Assembly (NCBI GenBank): GCA_947683625.1
Contig: CANTUR010000383.1
Location: 1,116,001 to 1,180,000, forward strand
Length of the DNA: 64,000 nt
Direction of reading: 5' to 3'
Source of the DNA: Mallotus nudiflorus
Lineage: Eukaryota; Streptophyta; Magnoliopsida; Malpighiales; Euphorbiaceae
Under the pieces are notes generated by a model, which saw only the letters and a program-made list of their open reading frames with translations, had not been told where the DNA came from and did no database searches. Below are positions 38,621 to 51,800 of the stretch, piece by piece. Each line of letters starts with the position of its first letter. Within the stretch, counting starts at the first letter, position 1. The position numbers and the translations under genes are program-made.

Positions 38621-40779
38621 AGCATTGAAGGTGTAAAAACTCTACCACTCATTTTTTATATTTAGCTTTAACTAGTGAATTATGTTATGATAAACTTTCT
38701 TTTTATATTTTTCTATGGTTGTTTATATTTTTTTATATTATTATGGTTTTTTTTTTAATTCTATTACATTTGTATTATTAAAGTTGTAGGCTTGTGATGA
38801 ATCTATATAAGGCAAAAAATGGGTTAAAGTGCAATTCTAGGCCTCTAAAGTAAGTATTCATACCTCCTGGAGCATTGGGTAGGGGTCGTGGACATGGATT
38901 AAGATCTAGATACGTCAATAATACAATTGAAGTCAACTCTACTACTCATTCAATGAATTCAACTAGAACAACTCCAAGCAATTCAATTGCATTTGAAGAA
39001 CCACTGTAAGGTAGACATTATTTTTGAATTTTTTTTTCTATATGGTTTTTTGACTGCATTTCAACAGCTTCAAGTATTCTTTTTCTCATTTAGAGTATAG
39101 TCCTTTTAACAGTTCAAACTTCGCTAGCTACTGTACACAAAATAAGTGTGCTTTTCTTTTATAATCTTATAAAACTTTGCTACTACCATATAAATTGTTA
39201 GTATTATAGAATTGGAACTCAACTATTTAGTTAAATGAAAGGCAAAAAATCTATTAATAATTAGGAGACAACTATAATTTGACTCAACTATAATCTACTA
39301 CCATTTTAGCACAACTTGTTGATTAGCTTCCTGCCTACTAGTGGTAGCAGTGTTATAGTCAATATCATTTGCTCCTAATTATATATCATTATCATGCTTT
39401 TCTCTATACATAAACTTGTAGTGATATGTTAAATAAAACCATAAGAAAAACTCCATGTTAAACTATTGAGTTGAATTAGATTAACGATCCTTGTAGTTAT
39501 TGTGTATTTGATTCATATGTGTTTATTGTAACTTAGGAAATGGTACCACTAAAATAACCATCTAAAAGATCCTAATATTGTAATTTAGGAAGGGAACATT
39601 GTTAGTAATTGGGGAATTGGTTGCCTCTAAAATCATTACTTAAATATAAGTAAGTAAGATGTCTTAATTCATACAAAGAATCACTCATCTTACCTCTCAG
39701 TAGCATTTTAGAGATGTTAAGGCTTGTGACGTGACTTGTGTGGTTGCTACAAGTGATGCCTCTCCATTGCTATCGATAAGCTCATTTTGATCTTGAGTAG
39801 AGCAAATTCAAGAGCAACCATTTTAATGTGCATGAGTAACAAAAAGACATGCACATAAACATATTGAAACATCTTTTTATGAGTTAAAATCACCATGATA
39901 TAAATGCTTAGAGAAACTCCAAAATACTTAATACTGCCTACTATTGTCGTGTTGAGTTCATATGTAGAGGAACCGATTGTACCTTTGTAGCTCAAATGAA
40001 ATGTAGTCTAAGTCTTGTAGTGTTAATGTTTATTTTTATGTGAACTTATTTTTTATTTTATTTATTTTTATTAATAACATTTTTTTATGTACTATTGATT
40101 GAAAATTTGTAATCTAAAGAAAAGAAAATTGGTTGTCTTCAAACATATATAAAAGTTATAAATACCCTAGTTTGTACAGTTTATTGAATATTTGCCCTAG
40201 TGGAAGACATTTGGCAATGCCATTGGAATTATATAGAAAATAATACAAAGAATTCCAATTTCAATAAACATCTCAAAGTTGTGTACCAACATTTGGGCAT
40301 GTTGTTTTTTTTTATTATTCTTTTTAAATTTGGTAAGATAGATTTTGAAAGGGATGTAAACATTCTATCCTTTGCATATTATAATGTACGTGAGAAATAA
40401 TCTTAAAAGGCAGACCTTGTAGAAATATACTACAATCTTATAAAATATTAACTTGTTACAAAAACCTAAAAAAAAAAAAATCTAATAAACGAGTAACATC
40501 AACCATGCATGTACATTTATTTGATAAATAAACTTTTCCCTTAGATTCAGTCTATAACAACATTTAGAATTTGCTTCATTAAAGACATCATAATGCTTCA
40601 TCATAGAGTTTATTAAGTTTCTCTATAAGCCTTTAAAAAAACATAGACAAAATTGACACTCTTGTGTTACATCAATAACACAACCAAAATATGGTGTCAA
40701 ATGATACACACTAATTTCTTGAGAAATTGATGCTATTTTAGCTAGCATGAACAAAACTTTGGCTAGATTGGAATTGGTT

Positions 40780-41634
40780 ATTTTCGAAGGCTTGTTGCAT
40801 TTCCTTTAATCCACTTGCTCTTTGTGTATCCCTTTGCTATTCCAATTGTCTTGTGGTAATAGAATTTTTCCCATTCCACCTTAAGCTAGAAGGTTTGAAG
40901 TCGAGATCACTTGTCACAGTTGCTGAACTTTTAATATTTGGGGGTGGAGAAATGACTCTTGCAATAGGCTTACCATAGTGAAGTAGAAAACAAAATTAGG
41001 CATTCACACAAGGGAAAACAATTTGTAAACAACATTTGAACATCATTTCACACTTACATTTTCAATTGTCAACCCAGTGCCTAAAACACATACTCCATGC
41101 CCTTGAAAGTTGGCTCTCCTTTGTATATGAGTATCCTTTGTATTTGAGTGTCCCTCACTCACATTACCCTTAACTGATTCATTTAACTCTTCTACCTCAA
41201 TATTAACTTCCCCAGCAACTTCCACATAAGTTAAGTAACTAGAAGCTACCTCATTTAAGTCTGATGACGGTTGTTGATATGCCTCATTTATATTTGTTGA
41301 ACCCTGTTCAACTGTCTCATTTATTGTTGGTGTATCTATGCCATGAGTGACATAGAAATGGACAGAGTCTCTATTGTTAAAATCTTTTGAGATTTCTAAT
41401 AAAATGTTATCTGAATCTAGCAACAAAAGCAGTCCATCCTCCTCAATCTTATACCAAACCTCATCACAACTAGTGTACCCAAACTTTCTAATATAAAATA
41501 TTAACTTAGGTATGTTTAAATGGTCACAGTCAATGTAAGCAATCTTTGTCCCTCCTACCAACATAATGTAGCCTTGGATGTGTATTGAATTTCCCACCTT
41601 GATGGCACTTAACTTTAATTATTTTGTCCTCCAT
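40780..41634 (-). pseudogene. PB1-like domain gene of Mutator-type transposase, N-terminal remnant
   Basis: On the minus strand the ATG at 41632-41634 begins MEDKIIKVKCHQGGKF. A one-base frame change near 41560 leads into the long open stretch 41597-41043: YIDCDHLNIPKLIFYIRKFG, then EVWYKIEEDGLLLLLDSDN, SVHFYVTHG and an acidic Ser/Asn-rich tail. This matches the PB1-like domain found at the N-terminus of many plant MULE transposases. It ends at IEN followed by GTAAGT, a good donor. A further segment on the same strand (about 40980-40780) reads ISPPPNIKSSATVTSDLDF and SLRWNGKNSITTRQLE. No MuDR transposase domain follows. It lies in the intron of the second CACTA gene, antisense to it. Confidence 0.6.
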
Positions 41635-42289
41635 GCTATATGAAAAAAAAATTCATTTTGCAAACCCTCAAAATTCACTATAACATTTCAAAAATTTGGG
41701 ACCTCATGCTATAAACAAAAGGAAAATTTTTGTTTTTTAATGAAGCATTAGCAATCACATTACCATATATTACTCCAAATCACTATCACAACCACATTCT
41801 TCCATATATTTGCATATGATGCACATAATATAAACCTAAGTTTCCAAGTGAAATAACCAACAAACCAACGCTCAAAATGGTAGTATTTTCCAAATAAAAT
41901 TTAAAAGGAAAAGACATACCTTTTTGTCTGTAAAAGCATAAGCATAATGTTTGCTTTTCACCTCGATGTCCCTTACTGCATTGATACAAAGAAGTGCATT
42001 GACTAAGATTGGCTTCTTACTCAGTGGAATCTTTGCAATGTCTCTATTGAATGTATTCGTTCTGTTGCAGAAAAAATGGGTTAGGGTTGCTTTCGATTGA
42101 TGTGGGAAATTTTTTATTTTAGGGGTGAAAGGAATTTTACCTGTATAGCTTTTTAATTTTCTCCATGTAATAATATAAGTTAATCCATGTCATATTTTAC
42201 TTTAATATGATATGGATGTTATGTCATTCAGATCAATCTATGTCAACGCAAGTGTTAACCACGCATTTTCTTTTACTAAATGGAGTGTG

Positions 42290-42410
42290 ACATGGGTCCA
42301 AAATAGAAGTTAGGAGTTGATATAAGAAAAAATCAAAGTTTAAAGGTGAATTAGGTTAAAGGTGTAAAGTTTAAGGGTGAAAAGGTGTATTTGGCGAAGC
42401 ATTTATTGAA
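42290..42410 (-). repeat. Possible terminal repeat of the nested Mutator-like remnant
   Basis: The minus strand reads CACCTTTTCACCCTTAAAC, then CACCTTTAACCTAATTCACC, and further on CCATGTCACACTCC. Such repeated CACC/TTAAA phrases are common in plant MULE ends. It lies upstream of the PB1-like gene, where a MULE end is expected. I found no matching partner downstream of that gene, so the element is truncated or the call is wrong. Confidence 0.3.
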
Positions 42411-43439
42411 AAGTTGAATTTTGTTCATAATTATGCAATGTGATTTTCTATGAGCTTTATTGTTTTATTACATAGGATGAGATTTGTGAGTTAGTGAAAA
42501 AAGAGCCTATATTAACTAATATTGAGGTAGTGGAAAAGACCTTTAGTGCTCAATATTGTAGACATGTTGTTGGCTTTGGAGGTGGAATAAGGGCTAAAGA
42601 TTTAAGAGATTCATCTTCTTTTAAGGCTGAACTTTAAGCCAAACTTAAACAAACTGATGAAGATAATCAAAATGTTAAAAGTCGCTTTAATACTATGGAA
42701 GCTGAACTTAAAATGCTTAGGGATATGATTTTTTTCTTAACAATGCAACGAACAGCCATCAACATCTCCAACTACTAATCAGGTGATTCTTAATTAAATT
42801 TTGCCTTTAAGATTTCATCTTTCTCCTTTAATACCCCTTTAGTGTCTTCTTTTTCAAGCTTCAATTTTTGAGACATTTCTTGTATTTCTTTCTTTAAGGA
42901 ATTAATAGCAGAAGACTACTTAGTGACTTATTGCATTTTGCTTTTTGCTTTTTGCTAGTGGTTTTGTTGGGTAGTTAACTGATTATTTTGTGTTAGATAA
43001 CTTTCATGTGCATTTTTTATTGCCAAAATATTGATGTTTTTATTGTTTCTTGTTTATGTCTATGTATGTAATGTTTAATAATTTAATTTTTTAATCTACA
43101 GGGGTAAATATATTTCACAATGAAGGTCATCTACAACTTTACTTTTTGGGGAGATATTGATGATCTCAAATTCTTTTTGGATATAAAATTAGACACTTCT
43201 AGTTTGAAGTTTGATATATTTTGCTACTTTGATGGAAAAATACTTTGGTGGGAGTAGTAAGTATTTTGATTTACACACATTTACACTTATATGAAATGAT
43301 GTAATTTATTGAATATAAATGTATTAATATCTTAATTATAGTTTTGGATGTGTTTATAATGTAAAATATAAATAATTAAAAATATTGAAATGGCGCAATG
43401 GGTTTTAATGCAGGTTTAGCTATTCAATTGTAGTACCAA

Positions 43440-43832
43440 ATAATAATTTAGAAATTCAATTAATTGCGACCAACTTTTTTGGTCGCAATTATAATAATAC
43501 AAAACAAAAATAGCATGGTATTTAATTACAACAAAATTTTTTGGTTGCAATTAGGTGGAGTATATAGTTATCACTTAAAACAATTACGATGACAATATTA
43601 TCACCATTATGAGAAAATATGATCAATATTGATAAACTTTTAGCGACCAAAATATGTGTTTGCACAAAAAAACTATTTGCAATCACTAACTTATTTTTAT
43701 CACTAAAACCTTTTTGTTGCAAAGGCTGTTGCGATGACAGGCGACCATAAGAAAATGGTTGTTAAAAGTTATTAGCGACCATTATTTAACTTTTAGCGAT
43801 AACTTTTTCCTTCGCTAATCAAGTTTTTTCTA

Positions 43833-43837
<5 letters not shown>
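43440..43837. repeat. Right subterminal repeats of the CACTA element
   Basis: Multiple TTGCGACCA, TTTTAGCGACC and GGTCGCAATT motifs occur in both orientations. A perfect 10-bp hairpin AATTGCGACC/GGTCGCAATT spans 43462-43490. The block ends CTTCGCTAATC, then AAGTTTTTTCTAGTA at the element edge. Confidence 0.65.

Positions 43838-43895
<58 letters not shown>
43834..43895. repeat. (TA)31 microsatellite
   Basis: There are 31 uninterrupted TA units immediately outside the CACTA terminus. They may hide the target-site duplication. Confidence 0.95.
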
Positions 43896-43898
<3 letters not shown>

Positions 43899-44037
43899 AT
43901 AACTTATATAATTATTGAATACTAGATACCTTAAACAAAAAAATTCCTTTTTCTTGATATTGTTTTATCAATTTCAATTGTAAGAATAATGGATTGAGAC
44001 ATAAACCCTGTAGTTCCTATATATATATATATACACA
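43896..44037. other. AT-rich segment repeated at 61050-61115
   Basis: About 60 bases (around 43955-44020, containing ATCAATTTCAATTG, then AATGGATTGAGACA) recur at 61050-61115. The segment adjoins Helitron-like sequence in both places but on opposite sides of it. Confidence 0.4.
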
Positions 44038-45640
44038 CTAGTAAATAACCAAGTGTTTTACATGTAAATAAAAAATTTATTTAATCCGTAATATATAGTA
44101 AGTAAACAATTAAACATATTATTAGTAGTAGTAGTAAATAAAAATTTTAAAATAATAATAATGTTTTTATTTATATAAAAATTTAATATTAACTTAATAT
44201 AGTTATAATTCATTAAAATTTTTATAAATATTTTATTTAAATAATTATATGATATTACTTCAATATTTTTTATAATTATTTTTTCTCAATTCTATAACGG
44301 ATTTCATATAAAAAAAAAATATTATAATAATAATTAATCATGAGATAATAAAAAATCATTAGTTATTTGTTAATAAAAATTTAAAAATAATAAAATTTAT
44401 ATTTTCTTTATATAACAACTCTATTGAACTTATAATTTATTACAATTCTATTAAATTTTTTATATGAGTTATGACACTTTATTTCTTCAATAATTTTAAT
44501 ATTAATACTTTCATTTACACAAAAATTAATTTGATGTAATTTTTTGACATTCAACTAATAATAAAATTATAAATATTAATTAATTTAATTTTAACTCTTT
44601 TTGTTTAAATTTTATAAAAACATCTACTTTTAAAACAAATTATATACTTTTTCCTATTTTCATAAAATTTATTAATTTTGATTTTAATTATTTACTTATT
44701 AAATATAGTATAATAAGACTTATAAAATTATGTTGTCTAGTTTGATTTATATTAGATAAAATGTAAGTAGACCTAATAAAAATAGAAAAATATATATTTT
44801 AAACAAAATTATCACTAAAATTTTAATTTTTTTAGAGATAAAAAAGAAATTAACATAATTAAAATAAAAATACTTTCCATTAAATTAGAATTATATGTTA
44901 ATTGATTTTATTTTTATTAGAGATAAAATAGAAGTTAACCTAATTAGAAAAACAAATATACTGTCAATTAAATTAGAATACATTTAATTTAATTTAATTT
45001 AATTTTGTAGAGATAAAATAGAAGTTAACCTAATTAAAATAGGAAAAATACTTGTTAACCTAATTAAAATAGAAAATATACTTTCTATCAAATTAAAATT
45101 ATATTTTAATTAATTTAATTTTACTTTTATTAGTAAATGACTAAATTATCCAATTTTTATATAATAATGAGTGAAGACTTCTTCATAATTTTGTCTGTCT
45201 CCCCTTCGTATATTTATATATATTAATTAGAATTACATTTTAATTAATATAATTTTAGTTTATTTTATTAAAGATAAAATAAAAGTTAACCTAATTAAAA
45301 TAGGAAATATACTTTCAATTATATTAAAATTATATTTTAATTAAATTAATTTTTATTAGGGATAAAATAGAATTTAACCTTCTTATAATAGAAATTATAC
45401 TTTCAATTAAATTAGAATTTTTTTTACAGGTAAGATAGAAGTTAACCTAATTAAAATAAAAAACATACTTTCAATTAAATTAGAATTATATTTTAGTTCA
45501 TTTAATTTTTATTAGAGATAAAATATAAGTTAACCTATAGGAAATAAATTTTCAATCAAATTAAAATTATATTTTAATTATTTTAATTTTACTTTTATTA
45601 GTAAATAACTAAGTTATTCAATTTTTATATAATAATGAAT
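44038..45640 (-). mobile_element. Probable Helitron-derived element, copy 1
   Basis: On the minus strand the sequence ends ATTTACTAG (CTAG at 44038-44041) next to a T. That is the CTRR-T context of Helitron 3' ends. An imperfect hairpin (CATGT/ACACTTG) lies a few bases upstream. The homologous copy at 56881 has a perfect hairpin at the same place. The body is non-coding and made largely of an 85-90 bp tandem repeat. The 5' (TC) end was not located, and no Rep/helicase is present. Confidence 0.45.
44740..45640. repeat. 85-90 bp tandem repeat array in Helitron copy 1
   Basis: About eight degenerate units share AGATAAAATAGAAGTTAACC, then TAATTAAAATAGGAAA and CTTTCAATTAAATTAGAAT. Starts are near 44755, 44835, 44922, 45008, 45272, 45358, 45428 and 45513. 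The same unit occurs near 56700 and in 60520-60990. Confidence 0.8.
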
Positions 45641-45824
45641 GCAGGCTTTTATATAATATTATATGTCCCCTCTACCTTTCGTACAGGCCTTGAACAAGAG
45701 TTACACAAATTTTGAAGTGTTAATTAAGAATTTGTTCCGCATATAAGGTCCACATAACTGAACTCTACTCCTAACCGAAGACTATACATAATTGTAGATG
45801 CCTCAGCCAATCGAACATCAATAC

Positions 45825-48800
45825 TGTCACGATCTGAACTCAAAGCATGTGATCGGTACTAAGGAATGAGAAAGCATAAAGTTATCGAATTCCGTAATAA
45901 GCCTTAAAAGAAAAATGCAGAATATTTAAACTTTGAAACCTTACAATAAATAATTAAATCACAATACATATTATCAAACTGATTTTTCTCAATATAATTT
46001 AAATCATAATATGAGTGCATAAAAAATAAATAAACATTAGTTATTTATATAATATCTCAGTACATAAATTATAAATACATGAAATCCCAAATAAAGTATG
46101 CAGTTATACAATTTTCTCTATTGCGGTACACGTATATAAATACAACACAACTAAGTAGACCTACTTAGAATAGCTGGTGATGAAGCTACATGTCACGACC
46201 CAAAATAGGGGCCATGACTGGCGCTAGGGAACGGGAATTCTTTCGAATCCGGAACCCGTAGCAAGCCTAAAAATAAAATAAACATACAATAATAATAATA
46301 ACAATATCAAATGCAGCGGAAATGAAAATCATAAATATCACAATATCATTTTTACCAACTGGATTTAAATCAAATCTCATCTCATATATATAAATCTTTT
46401 AATACAAATCCAGTTTCAAATATAATACAATATCTCACATAAATAAAATACATAAAATCCCACGATTTAATTTACAACTACTGCAGTGTCTAGATTATAA
46501 AAATAAGACTCAAGTAAGCAGTTTACATAAAGAAGCCGGGGCGGAAGAAATCCGGCATATCGGCCTGCTACTGAGGTCTGAAGATGTTGACTCTCCTGAA
46601 AAATTGTCAACGGAGGGGAGTCAGACCTCACTGAGTGAATTACTATAATATATATACATACACACTAAATGATAATGCATACAATCAACAGTGTATATAT
46701 AATATGTATATATATAGGCAATTACACACAGATGCAATAAAATCATTTTATATATATATTTTATTGAAAATCATCTTTTATGAAGGATCACATAGAACCC
46801 TAGAATATCGCAACCTCGAAAACAGTGTTAGACAACACTCTAGCCATACAGGCTCACTGAATCCAAATATATCCACTTAATCCATTTAGACAGTAAACTG
46901 ACCCCGAGACACTAAGTCAACCGAGCTCCAGCAGTCTGACTGCCAGTGTGATTGGCCCTGAGACACTTGGTCAACCGAGCTCCAACAATCACACCATCAA
47001 TCATATCTCACATCACATAAATCAATCCATCCAAATCAATATCCACAAACAAGTTAGTAATATAGCCTAAATGCTATAGGCGTACTGGTACGTACTCGGT
47101 CCTAGTGCTGCCCACTAGGTAGCACGTTCTATCGATATCCTTCATTAATAAATATAAAACATTCATTCACAAATAAATGGTGCATTAAATTAAATAAAAC
47201 AACCATATAAACCATATATATACCGAAAATATACCAAAAGTAAACCAGGTATATTTCGAGTATAAATACGTCAAATAAATCCAATTAAATCATGAATTAA
47301 GCTCAAAATATATTTAAAAATATTTTAAATATAATTTATTCATAAAGCATGCATATAATTTAATATATACCAAAAATAAACCAAAAATATACTTAAATAC
47401 AAATCACGTTATTTATGCATATTTAGTCAAAATGAAACATGTATTTCTAAAATCATGCATCCTAAAGCACATATATATAAAATAGTAACTCACCCTAGTG
47501 CGCTCCACGAGACGGGTCCGACGGGCCTGGTCCACTAGCCCTCGGTCTCGGCGCAACTAAACAAGCAATAAATAATAGACATCAGAATAAACCTAACAGA
47601 AATCCTAGAATTTGATCTAGAGTATTAAACACAGAATCGATATTAGGGTTCGATCGGATATCACGTTTTACGAGAATTCTACCGAAAATTCGACAGAACC
47701 TCCCCTGTAAAATGGACATCTCTCTACTCAAAAGAGTAGAGCCGACCCTGCAAAGAAATACACTTCGAAAAACTACACAGAGCATAATCAAAATCCCACG
47801 GTCGGACTCCAAACTACAGTCCACCGACCGGGGTCCACAATCACAGAATAATTCAGGAAATACCAAAAATATCCTTATAACATAGAAATTCATTTTATAG
47901 GTAGAAATTACATAATTAACCTTAAAACACAGTAAAAATCGATAAAAACTCATTTTATTAGAAAAACCGTATATTATATATATAATTGAAAATAATTCAT
48001 GAAAAATAGTTTTAATTAGTTAAAAATACCAAATAATTTATAGAAATCATTTTTATACCTTAAATAACTATTAAAACCAATTAAATTACATTTTTAGCCA
48101 ATTTAGGGTAAAATTACCAAAATACCCCTATATATATAAATATACTATAATTACTTCAAAAATTCACCAAAAATTATACAATTATCCAAAATTAAATTTC
48201 TCAACATATTTGTCAATAATATCAATAATTAAACTCAATTAACCAATTAAATTCAATTAAAAACATAATTAACCCTAATTTCCCAAATTTACATAAACTT
48301 CAATAATTCAAAATAAATACTTAGAAATTCATAAAAATTCCAAATAAATTCCTATAATTCATTTAAATGCCTAATTTAACCATAAAACACAGTTTCATAA
48401 TTTAAATAATTAATTTCCGAAAATTAGAAAATAATATTAAAATATTCAAAAATACCCAAAAATCCAAAAATCTCCAAAAATTCCAAAAAAATTCATACAT
48501 GTATATTAAGCTACTAGGATAAACATTTGTGAAGGGAGTTTTCATGAATCAATCAATTCGAAGCTCAAAACAATTGAAAACCCTAATGTGGCCGAATTGG
48601 AAAAATTCAAAACTAAGCAATTCTAGACCATTTTAGCTCAAACCAAAGCTAGAATCACACTCAACGGAGCTCAAGGAGAAGAAAGAGATCGGCGGTGTCA
48701 AAAATGGTGGCCGGAAGAGGAAGAAACGGCAAGGAGAAGGATTTCGGCCAAAAATGGCAGAAACTGAGCAAGCCACTGCCGGAGAAGGCGGCTGGGACGG

Positions 48801-51800
48801 CGAGGCAGCGGAGGAGAACGACGGCATGCAGGGGAAGGCATTCTGACGGCCGGTGATCGGGTAGCAACGGAGGAGAGGGAAATGGAGGAGAGTCGGGCGC
48901 GCGGGGAAGAAGGAAGAAGAAGAAGAAAAAGAAAAAAGAAAGAAAAAAAAAGAAAAAAGAAAAAAGAAAAAGAAAAAAAAAGAAATAATAAAATAATATG
49001 TATATATTAAAATATAGTGTATAAATAAAATATGTGAAAAAAATACACACCACATATTATTATATTAATTTAAATAAACAATTAATAATAAAATGATAAA
49101 ATATTAGGGTAATATATTAAACCCTAATTAAATAAATATTGCACACACATACATGGTGTTTAGTAATTTAAAAATACGTATGAGTTCATGCAAATCTGAA
49201 AATATATTTAAAATAATTAATAATAAATTATTTACGTGAAAATTTCCCCGAAAATGCAAGTCCCGGGAAAATTTTACGTAAAGTACTGTAAACAATACAC
49301 AATAATTAAAACAGATTTTAAATACTTATCAACCTCGTAAAAATATCGTAATATATATACAAAAATTATTAACACTGTATATCTCGGTACAGTGTAAAAA
49401 TATTTTAAAAATACGGGATATTACACTACACGGCGAAGAGAAGTAGGCCTAATAGAAAACTCCCAAACTCCTGAAAAAATAAGTTAAGGGTAGTTAGACC
49501 TCACTGAGTAAGTTAATAAAAAAATGAATATAGTTTGAAAATCTCATTAAAAATAAATGTTTACAGAAATATAGTATAATATAATTTTATTCAAACCATT
49601 TGATATACATATAATAAATCCATTTTTAAAAGGGAAGAAATAATTATTTAAATACCTTTTTAAAACGTTTCAATATAAAAATTTGGTAGAACCTGATTTA
49701 TTAATTTTTATAACAGTCATACGACTCACTTATATTAAAAACTGCTGGATCCCGAGAGCAAAGCATCACCAGGATACACAACCACAATCACATCACTTAA
49801 TCCAATATCACTGGCGGTGTCCGAGAGCAAAGCATCACTAGACCATTGGCCTCAGTGATTTAATAAATATAATCCAACTATACTGGTGGTGTCCGAGAAT
49901 AAAGCATCACCAGACCTTTGGCTTCAGTAATATAATTAATATAATTACATTTTACCGGTGCGCACACAGTCCTGATGAAACTCATCAGGTAGCCCGTTTT
50001 ACCGTGGTCTATTTAAAATAATTGCAAATAAATAAAATAAGGAAAATTATAATAAATAAAAATAAAATAAATCAACTATAAATTAAATAATGCAATATCA
50101 TATAAAAAAATGCTGACTAGAATCTTATAAAATTAAATTCATCAAAATTTAATATGATTTAAATTAAAAGACCCGACACTCAAATCAAATACTAACTTAC
50201 AAGATAAAGGCACTCCTCTGACACGTCGTGTCCGACCTTGACTGGTAGACGTGACTGGAGAGGCGGCTAAAAGACAAAAAAGAAAAATGACAATCAAAAA
50301 ATAGAAACCTAACTTCTAGAGTTTTTAAGGAAGACTCGATTTGAACTCAGAATAACAATTTTAGGATTGACCCGGTGTCACGTTTTATGAGAAATTTATC
50401 GAAAATTTGGCAGAATTTTCTTTATAAAACAGGCATCCCTCTATCAAAGTAGAGTCAATCCTGCAAATAAATACACTTCAAAATTTAACAGTGACACAAC
50501 ATCTCGGGTTGGGACCTCGAACTACAAAATTCTGAACCGAGGTTCACTAAAAATACAATTAAGCAAATATTAAATATTAATATAGTAAATCACCAAAAAC
50601 TATAAAAATTAAAAATAAATCATAATATAATTTATTAAATTTTTAAACACTAAATAAAATTATTTTCCAACATAATTTAATAAAATTTCAATTAATAATA
50701 TAATATTAATAAAAACTCAACTTTTCAAATATTCAACATAATATAGTTAAATTCAAACTATAATTGCCCAAATAGTTTAAATATACTATACTATTAATTA
50801 AAAACTTATTTAAACCATAAAATAATAAATAATTAAATTTTGAATAAATTTTCAAAAATAGTTAGTATTAATTAACTAAAAATAATAAATAACTTATAAA
50901 ATTATTTTAACATCACATTTTATCTCAAAATTAACTAAAACATAGTATTTAATTATAATATCAACAAAAACATACCCTTTACATATTTTAAAATTCACAT
51001 AATAATAATAATTTCTAAAAAAATTAAATAAATTTTCAAAAATTATTTTATCACTACTAAAATTACTAACATAATATACTAACACTAATTAACTCAAATA
51101 TTCAACCAAAAATAATTAATTAATCACATTAACAAAATATACATAAAACTTAAAATACCTAAATAAATATATAAAATTTCCACAAAAACCAATTTAATTA
51201 ATCTAAATTAATTTTGATAAACTCTTAACCAAAATTAACCCCAATTAATTTAGATCCACTAATATAAGTATAGATCAACTCAAAAATTAACCACATAATT
51301 AAAATAAAATTCTAGGTAATTAGTAAATATAATAAAAATCAACAAAAATATTAAATCAACACAAAATCAAATAAATCAACTAACAACAGCCCTAAACAAC
51401 TAAAAATCAACCTGAAAACTAACTAAGATCAACCTAACAACTAACTGAAATCAACTAGAAATCAACTACAACAATTCTAACTAACTAACCTAGAACTCAC
51501 TTACAACAGAAATTCAGATGCAGAGAGGAGCTACTGAAGGAACCAGAGCTGCTGATCTGCTGCTGCCTCACGCTGCCAGACCTGCTGCTGTTGCCTTCTT
51601 CACGCTGCGCTACAGAGATGACAAGAAAGGAAGGAGAAGCAGATGGAGAAGGAACGGGGTGGTTATGACTGCATCCAGCAGGTTGGGAGGCTACTGGTGG
51701 TGGAAGAAAAGGAGATAGTAGCAAGGGAAGAAAAGAAAAAAAAACAGCAAGGAAGGGGAAAATTTTTTTGACCTGTTTATGAGGTTTTTGACCAACTCTT

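Larger units (their letters stand above)
38785..42781 (+). pseudogene. Second CACTA gene (En/Spm coiled-coil protein type), split by a 3.5-kb intron
   Basis: Exon-like segment one (about 38785-39005) encodes a GRGRGHGLRSRYVNN motif and a Ser/Thr-rich tail, ending at a good donor (CCACT|GTAAGG). Segment two begins after TTACATAG at 42476 (DEICELVKKEP) and continues FSAQYCRHVVGFGGGIRAKD. A helical stretch (LKQTDEDNQNVKSRF, EAELKMLRDMI) ends at about 42781 before GTGATT. The GFGGG..A.D motif and coiled coil match the plant transposase of the Ptta/En/Spm family, which accompanies TNP2 and binds subterminal repeats. A stop near 42637 and a frame break near 42750 indicate decay. Exon borders are inferred from splice motifs. 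Confidence 0.55.
32169..43837 (+). mobile_element. CACTA (En/Spm) DNA transposon, decayed
   Basis: The body encodes a TNP2-type transposase (35165-38620) and a second gene (38785-42781), both on the plus strand, as in autonomous CACTA elements. The ends carry clusters of GCGACCA/TTAGCGACC motifs, the usual subterminal protein-binding repeats. The left end begins CACGGCAAAAAAAG; the reverse complement of the right end begins TACTAGAAAAAACTTG. Both are imperfect forms of the CACTA terminus. No matching 3-bp target duplication is visible, so exact ends are uncertain. A (TA)31 tract abuts the right end. All genes are broken. Confidence 0.75.

Noticed and set aside
39747..39995. 82-codon minus-strand open frame in the CACTA intron
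   Set aside because: There is no recognisable domain, and the length is within what this composition gives by chance.
48633..49055. Phe/Ser/Pro-rich open frames of 130-140 codons (minus strand)
   Set aside because: They read through the polypurine tract and leader of an LTR. Similar frames at 59806-60121, 27149-27499 and 19643-19945 occur at the same LTR position and share no conserved protein.
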